DNA from: CAZKGE01 sp964636405
Lineage (GTDB): Bacteria > Bacillota > Clostridia > Christensenellales > CAG-138
Direction: 5' to 3'
DNA length: 27,697 nucleotides
Assembly: GCA_964636405.1 (NCBI GenBank)
Contig: CAZWSI010000022.1
Location: forward strand, 1 to 27,697
Shown in pieces: positions 6,675-15,071 of this stretch. A program made the translations under genes and the position numbers. A model generated the notes under the pieces. The model had not been told where the DNA came from and made no database searches. It saw nothing but the letters and a program-made list of their open reading frames with translations. The first letter of the stretch is position 1. Each line of letters begins with the position of its first letter.

Positions 6675-8564
6675 TTATCGAAAGTCCACAATCACCTCGT
6701 TAAAGCTCTTGTCCTTCCAATAGATCACGTCCCAGTTGAAATTCCCCGAGGAATAGCCGAAGGCGTCCGCAAGCGTGAGCGCCGCCTGCTTAAAGTGCGA
6801 CAGCTCCGTGCGCAGCACATCGGTTGCGGCATTCATCTTGCTTGTCGAGGAGCTCCCCTTGGCAAAGGACTTTGCCCGCGAATCCGCGTCGGAAAGCGCC
6901 GCCTGCAGCTCGCTGCGGGCAATGAGATACGTTTGGTAGCACTGGCGCTCATGCTCGGAATACTGCTGCGTCTGCCCAAGCGCAACCTCCGCGGCACGGC
7001 GCATGCCAAGGCGCGTTATGCTCCCGCCAAGGCCGCTCCGCGCGGAAAGCCCCGCGTAGTATGCGGGCGCGGGCGCGGGCGTTGCGGGCGCGGGCGTTGC
7101 AGGCTCGGGCGTTGCGGGCTCGGGCGTTGCGGGCGCAGGCGTATCCGTCGCCGTCGGCAGGCTTGGCGTGGGCGTGGCCTCCGGCGTTGCGGAGGGCGAA
7201 GCCGTGGGCAGCAGCGCATCGGCCGCCAGCCATGCCTCCACCTGGCCGGCGAGCGATTTGGTGGTCGCCAGCGCCTGGTCGGCCAGCATGGACTGCCAGC
7301 GGTAATTGGCATAGGCCGCGGTATACTTATACTGGATGGGCGCGTCGACGCCGTAAACCTCCTTGATGGTCGCCACGCGCTTGTCCTGATTGGTCAACAC
7401 AAAATTCCAGCCAAAAATATTCGTCATCGTGCCGCCGATGGAGTGCATGCCGATATTGTCGCCGGCAAGCTTGTAGGCGAAAAGCGACAGGGCCATGGTC
7501 TGGTTGAGCGTGCAGTTTGTATAGAGCTGCCCTTCAAAGGAGCTCACGATGTCCGGGATCTTGAGGATGAGGTTCTTCTTCTGCATAGCCTTAAAGAGCG
7601 TCACCATCATTTTCTTTTGCCGGTTGACGCGGTTTTGATCGCCCGTCATGGAGCTTTCAATCCCCTTGCGCACGCGCAGATAATCCAAAACAGCCTGCCC
7701 GTCCATGTGCTGCTGGCCCGCGCGGTAGGAGCGGCCCGCCATGGAAAAGCTCATCTCCAGCTCGTAATCCACGCCGCCGAAGGCGTCCACAAGGCCCTTG
7801 ACCGCCGGCATGGTGACGGCGTAGTAATAATCCACGGGAATGCCGCCAAGCACGTTGCTCACGGACTGGCAGGTCTTCAAAAAGCCCGCGCCGCCCTCCG
7901 CATCCAGCCCGCCGCCGCAATTGATGGAGGCGTTGAGCTTGTAGATGCCCTTTACGCCCGGGATCTCCGCATAGGTGTCGCGCGGGATGGAGATGAGATC
8001 CACGCGGTTCTCGTCAAAATTGATGGCGATGACCATCATGACGTCGGAATGATAATCGTGCTTGCCATCCCAGGTTTCGCGCTCCTCGGCATAGTCCACG
8101 CCGATGACGAGCACATTGAGGATGTTCCCGCTTTGCAGCATGGATTGATCCGCCTGCACGTACATCTCGTCGTAGGGATCGAGCGTGGGCGTGGGGGTGG
8201 GCGAGGGCGAGGCTGTCGCTTCGGCCAGATTCACGTCCGCGCGCACGGGCGTGGGCGCGGGCGTAGCGCCGGGCGCCGGGGTACCGAAGAACGACGACGG
8301 ATTGTAGCGAAGGTTATATATATACGTGCCGCCGACCGTGAGGAGTATGATCAGCAGCCCCGCCGCAACAAGCAGCAAGGCGCGCTTTTTTGAGTCGGAA
8401 CGGCGCTTCTTCTTTTTCTTCTTGCCCTTTTTGCCCTTTTGCACGTAATCGGTCGGCAAAAAAGGCTCAAAATCGGCCGCGTCCCCGCCGGCTTGTTCGA
8501 GCGTGCCGGTTCCCTGCTCCTCACCGGTCAAATCCTCCGGCTGTCCGTTCCACGCGTCGTCCAT
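6675..8564 (-). CDS. LytR-CpsA-Psr (LCP) family protein with Pro/Thr-rich linkers
   Basis: Membrane enzyme of the family that transfers teichoic acid or capsule polymers from undecaprenyl carrier to peptidoglycan. I start at ATG 8564 (AAGGACGGGG upstream) rather than TTG 8591; this gives 629 aa. Order: acidic cytoplasmic tail, a lysine-rich patch, one membrane span at about residues 60-85, a Pro/Thr/Ala linker, the LCP domain at about 135-390 with ILNVLVIGVD, the Asp in SDVMMVIA, the Arg in ISIPRDTYAEIPG and DYLRVRKG, then a second Pro/Thr repeat linker and a helical C-terminal domain of about 150 residues that I do not recognise. It faces away from a sugar-transfer operon, which fits a role in wall polymer assembly. 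Confidence 0.9.
   Translation of the reverse strand: MDDAWNGQPEDLTGEEQGTGTLEQAGGDAADFEPFLPTDYVQKGKKGKKKKKKRRSDSKKRALLLVAAGLLIILLTVGGTYIYNLRYNPSSFFGTPAPGATPAPTPVRADVNLAEATASPSPTPTPTLDPYDEMYVQADQSMLQSGNILNVLVIGVDYAEERETWDGKHDYHSDVMMVIAINFDENRVDLISIPRDTYAEIPGVKGIYKLNASINCGGGLDAEGGAGFLKTCQSVSNVLGGIPVDYYYAVTMPAVKGLVDAFGGVDYELEMSFSMAGRSYRAGQQHMDGQAVLDYLRVRKGIESSMTGDQNRVNRQKKMMVTLFKAMQKKNLILKIPDIVSSFEGQLYTNCTLNQTMALSLFAYKLAGDNIGMHSIGGTMTNIFGWNFVLTNQDKRVATIKEVYGVDAPIQYKYTAAYANYRWQSMLADQALATTKSLAGQVEAWLAADALLPTASPSATPEATPTPSLPTATDTPAPATPEPATPEPATPAPATPAPAPAYYAGLSARSGLGGSITRLGMRRAAEVALGQTQQYSEHERQCYQTYLIARSELQAALSDADSRAKSFAKGSSSTSKMNAATDVLRTELSHFKQAALTLADAFGYSSGNFNWDVIYWKDKSFNEVIVDFR
7068..7142 (-). 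repeat. 15-bp tandem repeat coding for ATPEP/ATPAP
   Basis: Within the LCP gene, a 15-base unit (on the plus strand gcgggcgcgggcgtt and variants) is repeated four to five times, giving ATPEP-ATPEP-ATPAP-ATPAP. Such in-frame repeats can change in number by slippage and lengthen or shorten the linker before the C-terminal domain. Confidence 0.7.
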
Positions 8565-8633
8565 GCTGTTCCCCGTCCTTTCCTGTGCCAATGGCCGCGT
8601 TCGGCCAATATGCCGAGCCTTAACTCATGCTAT

Positions 8634-8642
8634 ATTATCGCA
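8634..8642 (-). promoter_or_regulatory. Possible extended -10 promoter of the LCP gene
   Basis: The minus strand reads TGCGATAAT, a 5/6 match to the -10 hexamer with the upstream TG. No convincing -35 is seen at 17 bases. It lies about 70 bases before the chosen ATG. Confidence 0.4.
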
Positions 8643-8724
8643 TAAAACAGGGAAAAACCACGCGCAACGCAAGAAATTACAAAGTGTTTACATTGTCCGC
8701 CGTGTAAAATGCATGAAAAGGCAC

Positions 8725-8753
8725 TTTTCACCCGTCTGAAACTGCGCTATAAT
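8725..8753 (+). promoter_or_regulatory. Promoter of the glycosyltransferase operon
   Basis: TTTTCA (8725-8730), 17-base spacer and a perfect TATAAT (8748-8753), followed about 30 bases later by CGGAGGA and the start codon at 8802. The upstream in-frame ATG at 8709 lies before this promoter and is not used. Confidence 0.6.
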
Positions 8754-8801
8754 AAATGCTTAGGTAACGCATATAGTAAAACGTCGGAGGAATCCTTGCC
8801 A

Positions 8802-9830
8802 ATGATAGTCGTAATTCCCGCCTACCAGCCTGATGAAAAGCTGTTCGGGCTCGTAGAGGAAATTCGACGGGATACGCCCTATTCCGTCATAATCGTGGAC
8901 GACGGAAGCGATGCGGCATGCGCCGCGCTGTTTGCGCGCCTCGAGCCCATGGCTACGGTGCTGCGCCACGAAAGCAACCGGGGCAAGGGCGCGGCCATCA
9001 AAACGGCCCTCGCGTATATTCAGGAAAGCTGCGCGGATACGCAGGGCGTCGTCACCGTGGACGCGGACGGCCAGCACCTTGTGCCGGACATCGTCTCCGT
9101 GTGCCGGCGGCTCCTTTCCCGGCCGGACGCGCTTGTGCTGGGCAGCCGCCGCTTTACGGGCAGGGTGCCCTTTAAAAGCCGCGCCGGGAACGCCATAACC
9201 AGGCTGGTGTTCCGCCTCTCCACCGGCGTGAAGGTGTACGATACCCAAACGGGCCTGCGGGCCTTTTCCATGGCGCGCATCCCCATGATGCTCGCCATGC
9301 AGGGCGAGCGCTACGAGTACGAAATCAACGTGCTTTTGTATGCGACCCGCCACCGCGTGCCCATTGTCGAGGTCACGATCGAAACGGTCTATATCGATAA
9401 AAACGCCTCCTCCCACTTCAACCCCGTGCGGGACGCGTGGCGCATTTATAAAATGATATTGCTGTTTGTGGCCTCGTCGCTTGGCGCGGCGGCGCTCGAT
9501 TATGTGATGGTGCTCGCGCTGGCCGCGGTTTTTGCCGGGCACGCGCAGCAGCTGCTCTTCAGCGTGGTGGGCGCGCGGGCGGTGAGCTCGCTTGCCAACT
9601 ATTCGATCAATCGGAACCTGGTCTTCAACGATCGAAGCTTCTCCAGCATTGTGCGCTATTATTTGCTTACCGCGCTCCTGCTGGCGGCCAACTACGGTCT
9701 GATGGTGCTCGTTACCCGGGTGATGCCCATTGCCGTTGGCAAGATTTTTGTGGAAGCGGCGCTGTATCCGCTGAGCTTTTATTTGCAGCGTAAATATGTG
9801 TTCCCCGCAAGGAACGAAGGAGCGGTGTAA
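8802..9830 (+). CDS. GT2 glycosyltransferase fused to GtrA-like membrane domain
   Basis: 342 aa from ATG 8802 (ribosome site CGGAGGA at 8786). The N-terminal about 215 residues are a family 2 glycosyltransferase (IVVIPAYQPDE, VIIVDDGSD, VDADGQH as the DxD metal motif, LGSRRFTG, DTQTGLRAF), like polyprenyl-phosphate sugar transferases. The rest is a four-span GtrA-like domain (start near FVASSLGAAALDYVMV) with the SLANYSINRNLVF signature. Known members load a sugar onto a lipid carrier or help to flip it for wall or capsule decoration. First gene of a three-gene operon; its stop codon abuts the next ATG. Confidence 0.9.
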   Translation: MIVVIPAYQPDEKLFGLVEEIRRDTPYSVIIVDDGSDAACAALFARLEPMATVLRHESNRGKGAAIKTALAYIQESCADTQGVVTVDADGQHLVPDIVSVCRRLLSRPDALVLGSRRFTGRVPFKSRAGNAITRLVFRLSTGVKVYDTQTGLRAFSMARIPMMLAMQGERYEYEINVLLYATRHRVPIVEVTIETVYIDKNASSHFNPVRDAWRIYKMILLFVASSLGAAALDYVMVLALAAVFAGHAQQLLFSVVGARAVSSLANYSINRNLVFNDRSFSSIVRYYLLTALLLAANYGLMVLVTRVMPIAVGKIFVEAALYPLSFYLQRKYVFPARNEGAV

Positions 9831-10868
9831 ATGCGTTTCGGGAAGGGTCCCTCCAGCGGCATGGCCGACCTGATCCGGGATATTTTGCTGGACTTCGCCG
9901 TGTTTACGGCGCTCCTGTTTCTTTTCGCGTATTTTCATCATGTGCGGGTAGACCGCCTTACGCCCACGGAGCTGGCCGCCGCGCCCGCCGCCGCCGAGGC
10001 GTCCCTGCCTGCCGAAACGCCTGCGCCGCCTGAAATGGCGGAGCCGGATTCGCTTGCCACGCCCACGCCCGAGCCAGCCGCCACGCCCATTCCAAACGAT
10101 CTGCTCTCCGGTCGCTATGCCGAGCGGTTTTCCGACGCGACTGTTTCCGACGCGGCGGGCTACAAAAGCCCGTGGGTAAGCGTGACGATGGAGCGCCGCA
10201 CGGCCTATGATTCCACCTATTATGTGGCCGATATCTATATCCGCGATCTAAGCTGCCTGCGCGCTGCGGTCGCGCAGGAGTATATCGATTTCAACCGCAT
10301 GCAGGCGCTGGAGCTTGCGCGGTTGACCGATTCCATTGTGGCGATTTCCGGCGATTATTTCGCCTTCCGCAAATCCGGCAATCTGGCCGTGCGCAACGGC
10401 AGGGAATGGATCAAAAAGCTCCCGCTCGTTTCGGATATCTGCGTGCTCTATGACGACGGCGTGATGGAAACCTTTTCCGCGCAAAAGCGCATCGATTTCG
10501 ACGGCATCTACGACCGGGGGCCGTATCAGATCTGGTGCTTCGGGCCGGAGCTGCTGGTTGACGGCAAACCGCCCAAGTATTTTTCAAGCAGCGTCAATTC
10601 AAAAAACCCCCGCAGCGCCATCGGCTACTATGAGCCCGGGCACTATTGCTTCGTGCTGGTGGACGGCCGCCAGAAGGGCTATTCGCTCGGCATGACGCTC
10701 ATGGAGCTGGCCAAGGTGTTTGAGGAGCTGGGCTGCACCGTCGCGTTCAATCTCGACGGCGGCGATACGGCTGTGATGGCCTACCGGGGCGAGTATATGA
10801 GCCATCCCGACGGCACGCCGCGCGATGTAAGCGATATTATCTACATTGGAGAGCCCCTCGTGGGCTGA
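9831..10868 (+). CDS. Phosphodiester glycosidase family protein (NAGPA domain), membrane-anchored
   Basis: 345 aa. The ATG directly follows the TAA of the glycosyltransferase, with AAGGAG inside the end of that gene, so translation is coupled. One N-terminal membrane span at about residues 17-37 puts the rest outside the cell; a Pro/Thr/Ala-rich linker (about 42-85) precedes the domain. Family features are ISGDYFAFRKSGNLAVRNG, NPRSAIGYYEPG and the VAFNLDGGDTAVM block near the C terminus. Family members cleave GlcNAc-1-phosphodiester bonds, and in bacteria are thought to trim sugar-phosphate decorations of exopolymers. With a sugar transferase before it and an LCP gene opposite, a wall-polymer or capsule role is an inference. 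Confidence 0.88.
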   Translation: MRFGKGPSSGMADLIRDILLDFAVFTALLFLFAYFHHVRVDRLTPTELAAAPAAAEASLPAETPAPPEMAEPDSLATPTPEPAATPIPNDLLSGRYAERFSDATVSDAAGYKSPWVSVTMERRTAYDSTYYVADIYIRDLSCLRAAVAQEYIDFNRMQALELARLTDSIVAISGDYFAFRKSGNLAVRNGREWIKKLPLVSDICVLYDDGVMETFSAQKRIDFDGIYDRGPYQIWCFGPELLVDGKPPKYFSSSVNSKNPRSAIGYYEPGHYCFVLVDGRQKGYSLGMTLMELAKVFEELGCTVAFNLDGGDTAVMAYRGEYMSHPDGTPRDVSDIIYIGEPLVG

Positions 10869-10882
10869 AGGAGGCCCCCGGC

Positions 10883-11230
10883 ATGAAAAATCTTTCCCGT
10901 ATGCTGAACCGTGTCCTGCCGCATCTGACGATCATTCTGGCATTGCTCTGCTTCCTGCTGTTTGCCATCGACCGGTTTAACAGCAACATGATGTTCCTTG
11001 CCAACGACCTGACCAAATGGATCCTCGCCTTGCTCTGCGTGTGCGCCATGTATTGCGGCGTTTCGCTCATCGCTCCGCGCTACCGCGCAAATACGGCGCA
11101 TGTACGCGCGCATCGCGCCAGCCACAGCGACGCGGTGACCATCGCGCCGGACGAGAGCGACGAGCCTCCGCTCAGCGCGGGGAAAGCGGAGCCGTCCTCC
11201 GCGGACGAGTCCCAAGCCCTCCAGCGCTAA
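10883..11230 (+). CDS. Small two-span membrane protein of unknown function
   Basis: 115 aa; ATG at 10883 with a near-perfect AAGGAGG at about 10869. Two hydrophobic spans at about residues 13-34 and 46-66 are joined by a short segment FNSNMMFLANDLTKW, and a polar, charged tail follows. I do not recognise the family. It is the third gene of the operon, 14 bases after the glycosidase, and may be an accessory part of the same envelope function. Its TAA overlaps the stop of the convergent gene by four bases. Confidence 0.75.
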   Translation: MKNLSRMLNRVLPHLTIILALLCFLLFAIDRFNSNMMFLANDLTKWILALLCVCAMYCGVSLIAPRYRANTAHVRAHRASHSDAVTIAPDESDEPPLSAGKAEPSSADESQALQR

Positions 11231-11598
11231 GGCTTTCTTTCTCCGTCGTCCGTATTGCGGGAAACCGCCGTTCCCTTGTTCCCGCCGCGTTTTTCTTGTC
11301 CCCGGCGGCCTCGCGGCCCGGCCGGGGGCTTTTTTGCGTTTACCGCGTCGTACGCGCCGTTTGCGGCAAGCGACACCATCATGGCGTTTATGGGGATCAA
11401 CGCCACGCGCTCCAGGGTAAACCCGCAAGTGAACACGTCCGCGAGCGCGAGCAGCGCGAGCGAGATGACGTAGCTGAGCAGCCGTGTTGGAATTCGCTTG
11501 CAGACCCCGAATTCCTTGAGAAACTGTGTGACGATGCCCGTCGCGAGCACGGAACCCGCATAGGTCGTCATGCTTTTCCAGGTCAATAATTCATTCAT
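11227..11598 (-). CDS. Small holin-like membrane protein
   Basis: 123 aa from ATG 11598 (a TTG six codons earlier is possible; neither has a clear ribosome site). Two or three hydrophobic spans at about residues 9-25, 40-60 and 64-82, ending in SLAANGAYDAVN, then a basic, low-complexity tail (RGRRGQEKR...). The core resembles small holin-like proteins that I have seen annotated in gut Clostridia, but that is recognition from memory, not proof. The tail is encoded on the antisense of the terminator of the opposite operon, so the real end may matter functionally. No phage genes are nearby. Confidence 0.6.
   Translation of the reverse strand: MNELLTWKSMTTYAGSVLATGIVTQFLKEFGVCKRIPTRLLSYVISLALLALADVFTCGFTLERVALIPINAMMVSLAANGAYDAVNAKKPPAGPRGRRGQEKRGGNKGTAVSRNTDDGERKP
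11300..11335 (+). terminator. Terminator of the glycosyltransferase operon, inside the opposite gene
   Basis: CCCCGGC-GGCC (11300-11310) pairs with GGCC-(CG bulge)-GCCGGGG (11315-11327) and is followed by six T. It lies about 70 bases beyond the stop of the small membrane protein and within the C-terminal coding part of the convergent gene. Confidence 0.78.
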
Positions 11599-11621
11599 GA
11601 TATATGATATGCACAAATACG

Positions 11622-11649
11622 AAAAAAGGGACCCGGTTTTCCGGGCCCC
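11622..11649 (-). terminator. Terminator of hup
   Basis: On the minus strand a 9-bp stem (arms 11641-11649 and 11628-11636, one G-U) with an AAAA loop is followed by six T. It ends the hup transcript just before the holin-like gene. Confidence 0.88.
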
Positions 11650-11677
11650 TCCGATTGAGAGCGGTTATTTCCGAGAC

Positions 11678-11950
11678 TTAGTTGAGAGCGTCCTTGAACG
11701 CCTTGCCGGCCTTGAAGGTCGGGGCGACGGATGCGGGGATATCGATCACGGCCTTGGTGGCGGGGTTGTGACCCTTGCGGGCGGGGCGCTTCTTGGCTTC
11801 GAATACGCCGAAACCAACGATGGAAACCTTCTCGCCGGCTTTGAGAGCTTCTTCAACGGAATCCACAAATGCGCTGACGGCCTTCTCGGCGTCTTTCTTC
11901 GACAGTGCGCTCTTGGCGGCAACTGCTGCGATCAGATCGGTTTTGTTCAT
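11678..11950 (-). CDS. hup: HU-family DNA-binding protein
   Basis: 90 aa, the standard HU length. It forms dimers that bend and compact DNA. The signature GFGVFEAKKRPARKGHNPAT holds the beta-arm with the intercalating Pro of the NP pair; MNKTDLI at the start and FKAGKAFKD near the end are typical. ATG 11950 follows ACGGAGGAC at good spacing. It has its own strong promoter at 11988 and terminator, so it can be expressed far more than mazG before it. In Clostridia hup commonly follows mazG, so the location is conserved. Confidence 0.96.
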   Translation of the reverse strand: MNKTDLIAAVAAKSALSKKDAEKAVSAFVDSVEEALKAGEKVSIVGFGVFEAKKRPARKGHNPATKAVIDIPASVAPTFKAGKAFKDALN

Positions 11951-11987
11951 GTTTCAGTCCTCCGTAAAGTATTTGATGACTTGCATT

Positions 11988-12016
11988 ATTGTACCAGCAT
12001 CAACCCCCGTTGACAA
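11988..12016 (-). promoter_or_regulatory. Promoter of hup
   Basis: On the minus strand TTGTCA (12011-12016), 17 bases, then TACAAT (11988-11993) with an upstream TGG, i.e. a full -35 and extended -10. This lies in the 74-base gap between mazG and hup. Confidence 0.8.
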
Positions 12017-12024
12017 GCCCCCAA

Positions 12025-13461
12025 TTATGAATTTTTGTCCTGTTTTCGGCAAGTTTTGGCTCTTTCCCATAGCAGATCCTGTTGAGAAAGCGGCAGTTGT
12101 GAAAGCGTGTGACCTTCCTCCGACGCCATGCGCTCCATTTCGGCAAAGCGTGCGATAAACTTGTCGGTCGCGGCCCGCAGCGCAAGCTCGGGGTCCAGCT
12201 TGAGGAGCCGAAGCACGTTGACGACGGCAAAAAGCAGGTCGCCCGCCTCCTCGCTTCGTTCGCCCTCGCCCGCCATGGCGGCGGCAAGCTCGTCGGTTTC
12301 CTCCCGAATCTTGAAGAACGCGTCGCTCGCGCTGTTCCAATCAAAGCCTACGTCGCCCGCACGCTTTTGGATCTTCTGGGCAAAGCGGAGCGAGGGGAGG
12401 TTGCGCGGGGTGCTGAGCAGCACCTCGGTCTGCGTTTGCTGATGCTTTTCGGCTTTTTTGAGCTTGTCCCAGTTGCGCAAAACCTCGTCGGAGGAGTTTA
12501 CGCGCACGTTCCCGAAGATGTGCGGGTGGCGGTAAACAAGCTTTTCCACAAGCCCGGTGGTTACGTCGCGCTGCGTAAAGCTGCCCTGCTCCGAGGCGAT
12601 TTCGGCGTGCAGCGCCACTTGCAGCAGCACGTCGCCCAGCTCCTCGCACAAAGCCGCGCTGTCTCCGTGGTCGATGGCGTCGAGCAGCTCGTAGCATTCC
12701 TCGAGCAGCGCCGTGCGCAGCGATTCGTGGGTCTGCTCCCGATCCCAAGGGCAGCCGTCCGGCGCGCGCAGCCGCGCGACCACGCCGGAAAGCTCGGCAT
12801 AGCCGTAGCGCCGCAGCGCCGAAAAGGGCGCGGCGGGCACATAGAGCGCGCAGCCCGCGTCGTAGGAGGGCTGTCGGTCCAGCTCGCAGAGCGGAAAGCG
12901 CCGCGTGCGGAAGCGTCCGGCCGCGTCCAGCCGCGCCCACTCCACGGGCCACTCGTCCGGGTAGTATTCCGCAAGCAGGAGCTTCACCTCGCCCGCGCGC
13001 AATTGGGTGTCGAGCTCCTCCACATACAGGGGCAGGCCAGGCTCGACGGGCGCGGCCAGTCCGCTTGCAAACGCGCGCCGCCCGGCTGGGTGCATGGGGA
13101 AGGCCGCCTCGGAAAGCGATACGCCGCCAAGGCATTTGACCGTTACGCCCCGCTCCGCCGCCAGCGCGCAAAGCACCGAGAGGCTTTCAAACGCGCCCGC
13201 GCCGGGCACGGCGTATACGCAATCGCCGCCAAAAAGGAGGCGCTCCGCGACGGCGCGGTGGAGCGCGTCAAAATCCGGCGCGCTTTCGTAAAGATCATCC
13301 ATGGACGTGTAGGCAAGGCCCGCGTCCAGAACGGGCTTGGCCGAGGGATGCTTGTCCGTCTGCAAAAACAGGCGGCTTGCGTGCGTAACGGCCTCCCAGG
13401 CCTCGAGCGTGCGCGTCGCGGGCGTGGAGAGGGGGGCGACGGTGACAACCGTAACCGGCAT
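12025..13461 (-). CDS. mazG: MazG-type nucleoside triphosphate pyrophosphohydrolase with N-terminal methylase-like domain (YabN-like)
   Basis: 478 aa from ATG 13461, chosen over the codon at 13491 because ACGGAGG lies just before it. Residues 1-about 210 resemble the tetrapyrrole (corrin/porphyrin) methylase fold, as in Bacillus YabN; the remainder is a double MazG domain, with LRAPDGCPWDREQTHESLR and EELGDVLLQVALHAEIA carrying the EExxD-type metal ligands, and a second copy near EETDELAAAMAGE and EAGDLLFAVVNVLRL. MazG enzymes hydrolyse NTPs to NMP and PPi, often to clear abnormal nucleotides; the methylase half has no settled function. The gene starts one base after the spoVB stop, so the two are coupled. 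Confidence 0.93.
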   Translation of the reverse strand: MPVTVVTVAPLSTPATRTLEAWEAVTHASRLFLQTDKHPSAKPVLDAGLAYTSMDDLYESAPDFDALHRAVAERLLFGGDCVYAVPGAGAFESLSVLCALAAERGVTVKCLGGVSLSEAAFPMHPAGRRAFASGLAAPVEPGLPLYVEELDTQLRAGEVKLLLAEYYPDEWPVEWARLDAAGRFRTRRFPLCELDRQPSYDAGCALYVPAAPFSALRRYGYAELSGVVARLRAPDGCPWDREQTHESLRTALLEECYELLDAIDHGDSAALCEELGDVLLQVALHAEIASEQGSFTQRDVTTGLVEKLVYRHPHIFGNVRVNSSDEVLRNWDKLKKAEKHQQTQTEVLLSTPRNLPSLRFAQKIQKRAGDVGFDWNSASDAFFKIREETDELAAAMAGEGERSEEAGDLLFAVVNVLRLLKLDPELALRAATDKFIARFAEMERMASEEGHTLSQLPLSQQDLLWERAKTCRKQDKNS

Positions 13462-13462
13462 T

Positions 13463-15064
13463 TTATTTTCCTCCGTACAGAATGCGGGCAAGCTTTTTGC
13501 CGCCCGGGATAAAGGCGAGGTCTTCCTTTGTAAACATACGCAGCAAAAAGATGAGCGCTATATAGCAAAGCGCGGCGAGCGCGACCGCGCCGAGCGTCGC
13601 GATGCGCGCGGACGCCCGGCTGAGGAGGAAGCCATAGGTGAAGAACGCGCACAGCGCCATCAGGAGCGAGGCGAAAAGGGGCTTAAGGAAGCAATCGGCA
13701 ATATTGAGCGTAAGGCGCGTTTTGCGCACAAGGTAAAGAAGATCCAGTATGCCCGCCACCGCGTAGCAGCATACGGTGGAAACGGCCGCGCCCTGAATCT
13801 CAATTTCGGGATTGCGCATCAAAAGCAGCATAACGACGACCTTTACGGCCGCGCCGATTGCAAGGTTGCGCACGGGCACGCGGGGCCTGCCCACGCCCTG
13901 AATGATGCCCGTAAGCGTTTGCACGAGCGAGAGGAAGATCACGCCCACGGCCGATACGCGCATCAGCCGCGCCGCGATGGCGAGGCGTTCCCCGTCAATG
14001 GTATAGAGCAGATCAATAATGGGCGCGCTGAGCGCAAAGAGCCCCGCCGCGCAGGGAAGGCCGATGAGCATGGCCAGCTTCACGCCCATGCGGGAGGCGG
14101 CGTGGATGCCGCGCGCGTCGTGCCGCGCCCTTGCCGCCGAGATGGCGGGCACAAGGCTCATGGCCAGCGATACGGTGAGCACGGCGGGCATATTGATAAT
14201 GGAGGTCACGTTCGTGCGCAGCGCCACATAGCGCATGGAGGCCGCAGCCTCGGACATGCCGAGCCTAAGCAGCAGCCGCATGATCATGGTGGAGTCCACA
14301 ATGCCCGTCAGCGGCATGATGGACGCGCCGATCGTAACGGGGATGGCGATGGCAAGGAGCTTGCCGACAATGCCCTCCTCCCTTTCGCCCGTTCTCACGG
14401 CGTTTGCGGGCATAAAGCCGCGCCGCCGCGCCCAATAAAAGCACGCGACGATGATGAGGGCGAGAAGCTCCGAGGCCGTCACCCCAATCAGCGCGCCCAT
14501 GGCCGCGTATTCAAGGCCCCTGGGCATAAGGGCTTTGGCGAGGAATAAGCCGATGCCGAGCTTGCCCGCCTGCTCCATAAGCTGCGAGACGGCCGTGCCC
14601 GCCATGAGCTGCATGCCCTGCAAATACCCGCGGTAGGCGCACATGAGGGATACAAAGAAAAGCGCGGGCGCGAGCGCGCGGAAGGAAAGCGCCGCGCCCG
14701 GCCCGGTCTGCTGCAATTCGGCAATGGCGTCCGCGCCGAAAAACATGAGCGAGGTGGTCACAAGGCCGATGATGAGAAGCAAAAACTGCGCCTTGCGGAA
14801 CACCCGCTTTGCGCCGGCATAGTCGCCCAGCGTCGCGCGCTCGGCCACGAGCTTGGAAATGGCCGTAGGCAGGCCCGAGGAGCTTACGACAAGGAGCGTG
14901 GAATACCAGGGGTACACGGCCTCGTAATACACCATGCCGTCGCCGAGCATGTTGTAGAGTGGAATGCGGAAAAAGGCCCCGATGATCTTGCAAAGGAGCC
15001 CCGCAATGCCGAGTATGGCCGCGCCCTTGACAAAGGAGCGCTTGACTAAGCCGCCATTTTCCAT
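13463..15064 (-). CDS. spoVB: SpoVB-family polysaccharide / lipid II flippase
   Basis: 533-aa integral membrane protein of the MATE/MOP superfamily with about 14 hydrophobic spans. The N terminus (SFVKGAAILGIAGLLCKIIGAFFRIPLYNMLG, split here by positions 10-40) is characteristic of SpoVB/YabM-type transporters, which move lipid-linked wall precursors, in Bacillus for spore cortex or vegetative wall. The order spoVB-mazG-hup is conserved in Clostridia. ATG 15064 has no ribosome site; an extended -10 lies 7 bases upstream, so the transcript may be leaderless, unless it is made by read-through from the endopeptidase gene 22 bases before it. Confidence 0.92.
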   Translation of the reverse strand: MENGGLVKRSFVKGAAILGIAGLLCKIIGAFFRIPLYNMLGDGMVYYEAVYPWYSTLLVVSSSGLPTAISKLVAERATLGDYAGAKRVFRKAQFLLLIIGLVTTSLMFFGADAIAELQQTGPGAALSFRALAPALFFVSLMCAYRGYLQGMQLMAGTAVSQLMEQAGKLGIGLFLAKALMPRGLEYAAMGALIGVTASELLALIIVACFYWARRRGFMPANAVRTGEREEGIVGKLLAIAIPVTIGASIMPLTGIVDSTMIMRLLLRLGMSEAAASMRYVALRTNVTSIINMPAVLTVSLAMSLVPAISAARARHDARGIHAASRMGVKLAMLIGLPCAAGLFALSAPIIDLLYTIDGERLAIAARLMRVSAVGVIFLSLVQTLTGIIQGVGRPRVPVRNLAIGAAVKVVVMLLLMRNPEIEIQGAAVSTVCCYAVAGILDLLYLVRKTRLTLNIADCFLKPLFASLLMALCAFFTYGFLLSRASARIATLGAVALAALCYIALIFLLRMFTKEDLAFIPGGKKLARILYGGK

Positions 15065-15071
15065 AGCGGTT

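Noticed and set aside
6651..8393. 580-aa plus-strand open frame opposite the LCP gene
   Set aside because: Arg/His/Gly-rich shadow of a GC-rich gene; the minus strand has clear family motifs.
11227..11598. Prophage remnant (holin-like gene)
   Set aside because: No endolysin, integrase or other phage gene is nearby; a lone small membrane protein is not enough.
12109..13512. 467-aa plus-strand open frame opposite mazG
   Set aside because: Shadow frame with biased composition; MazG motifs are on the minus strand.
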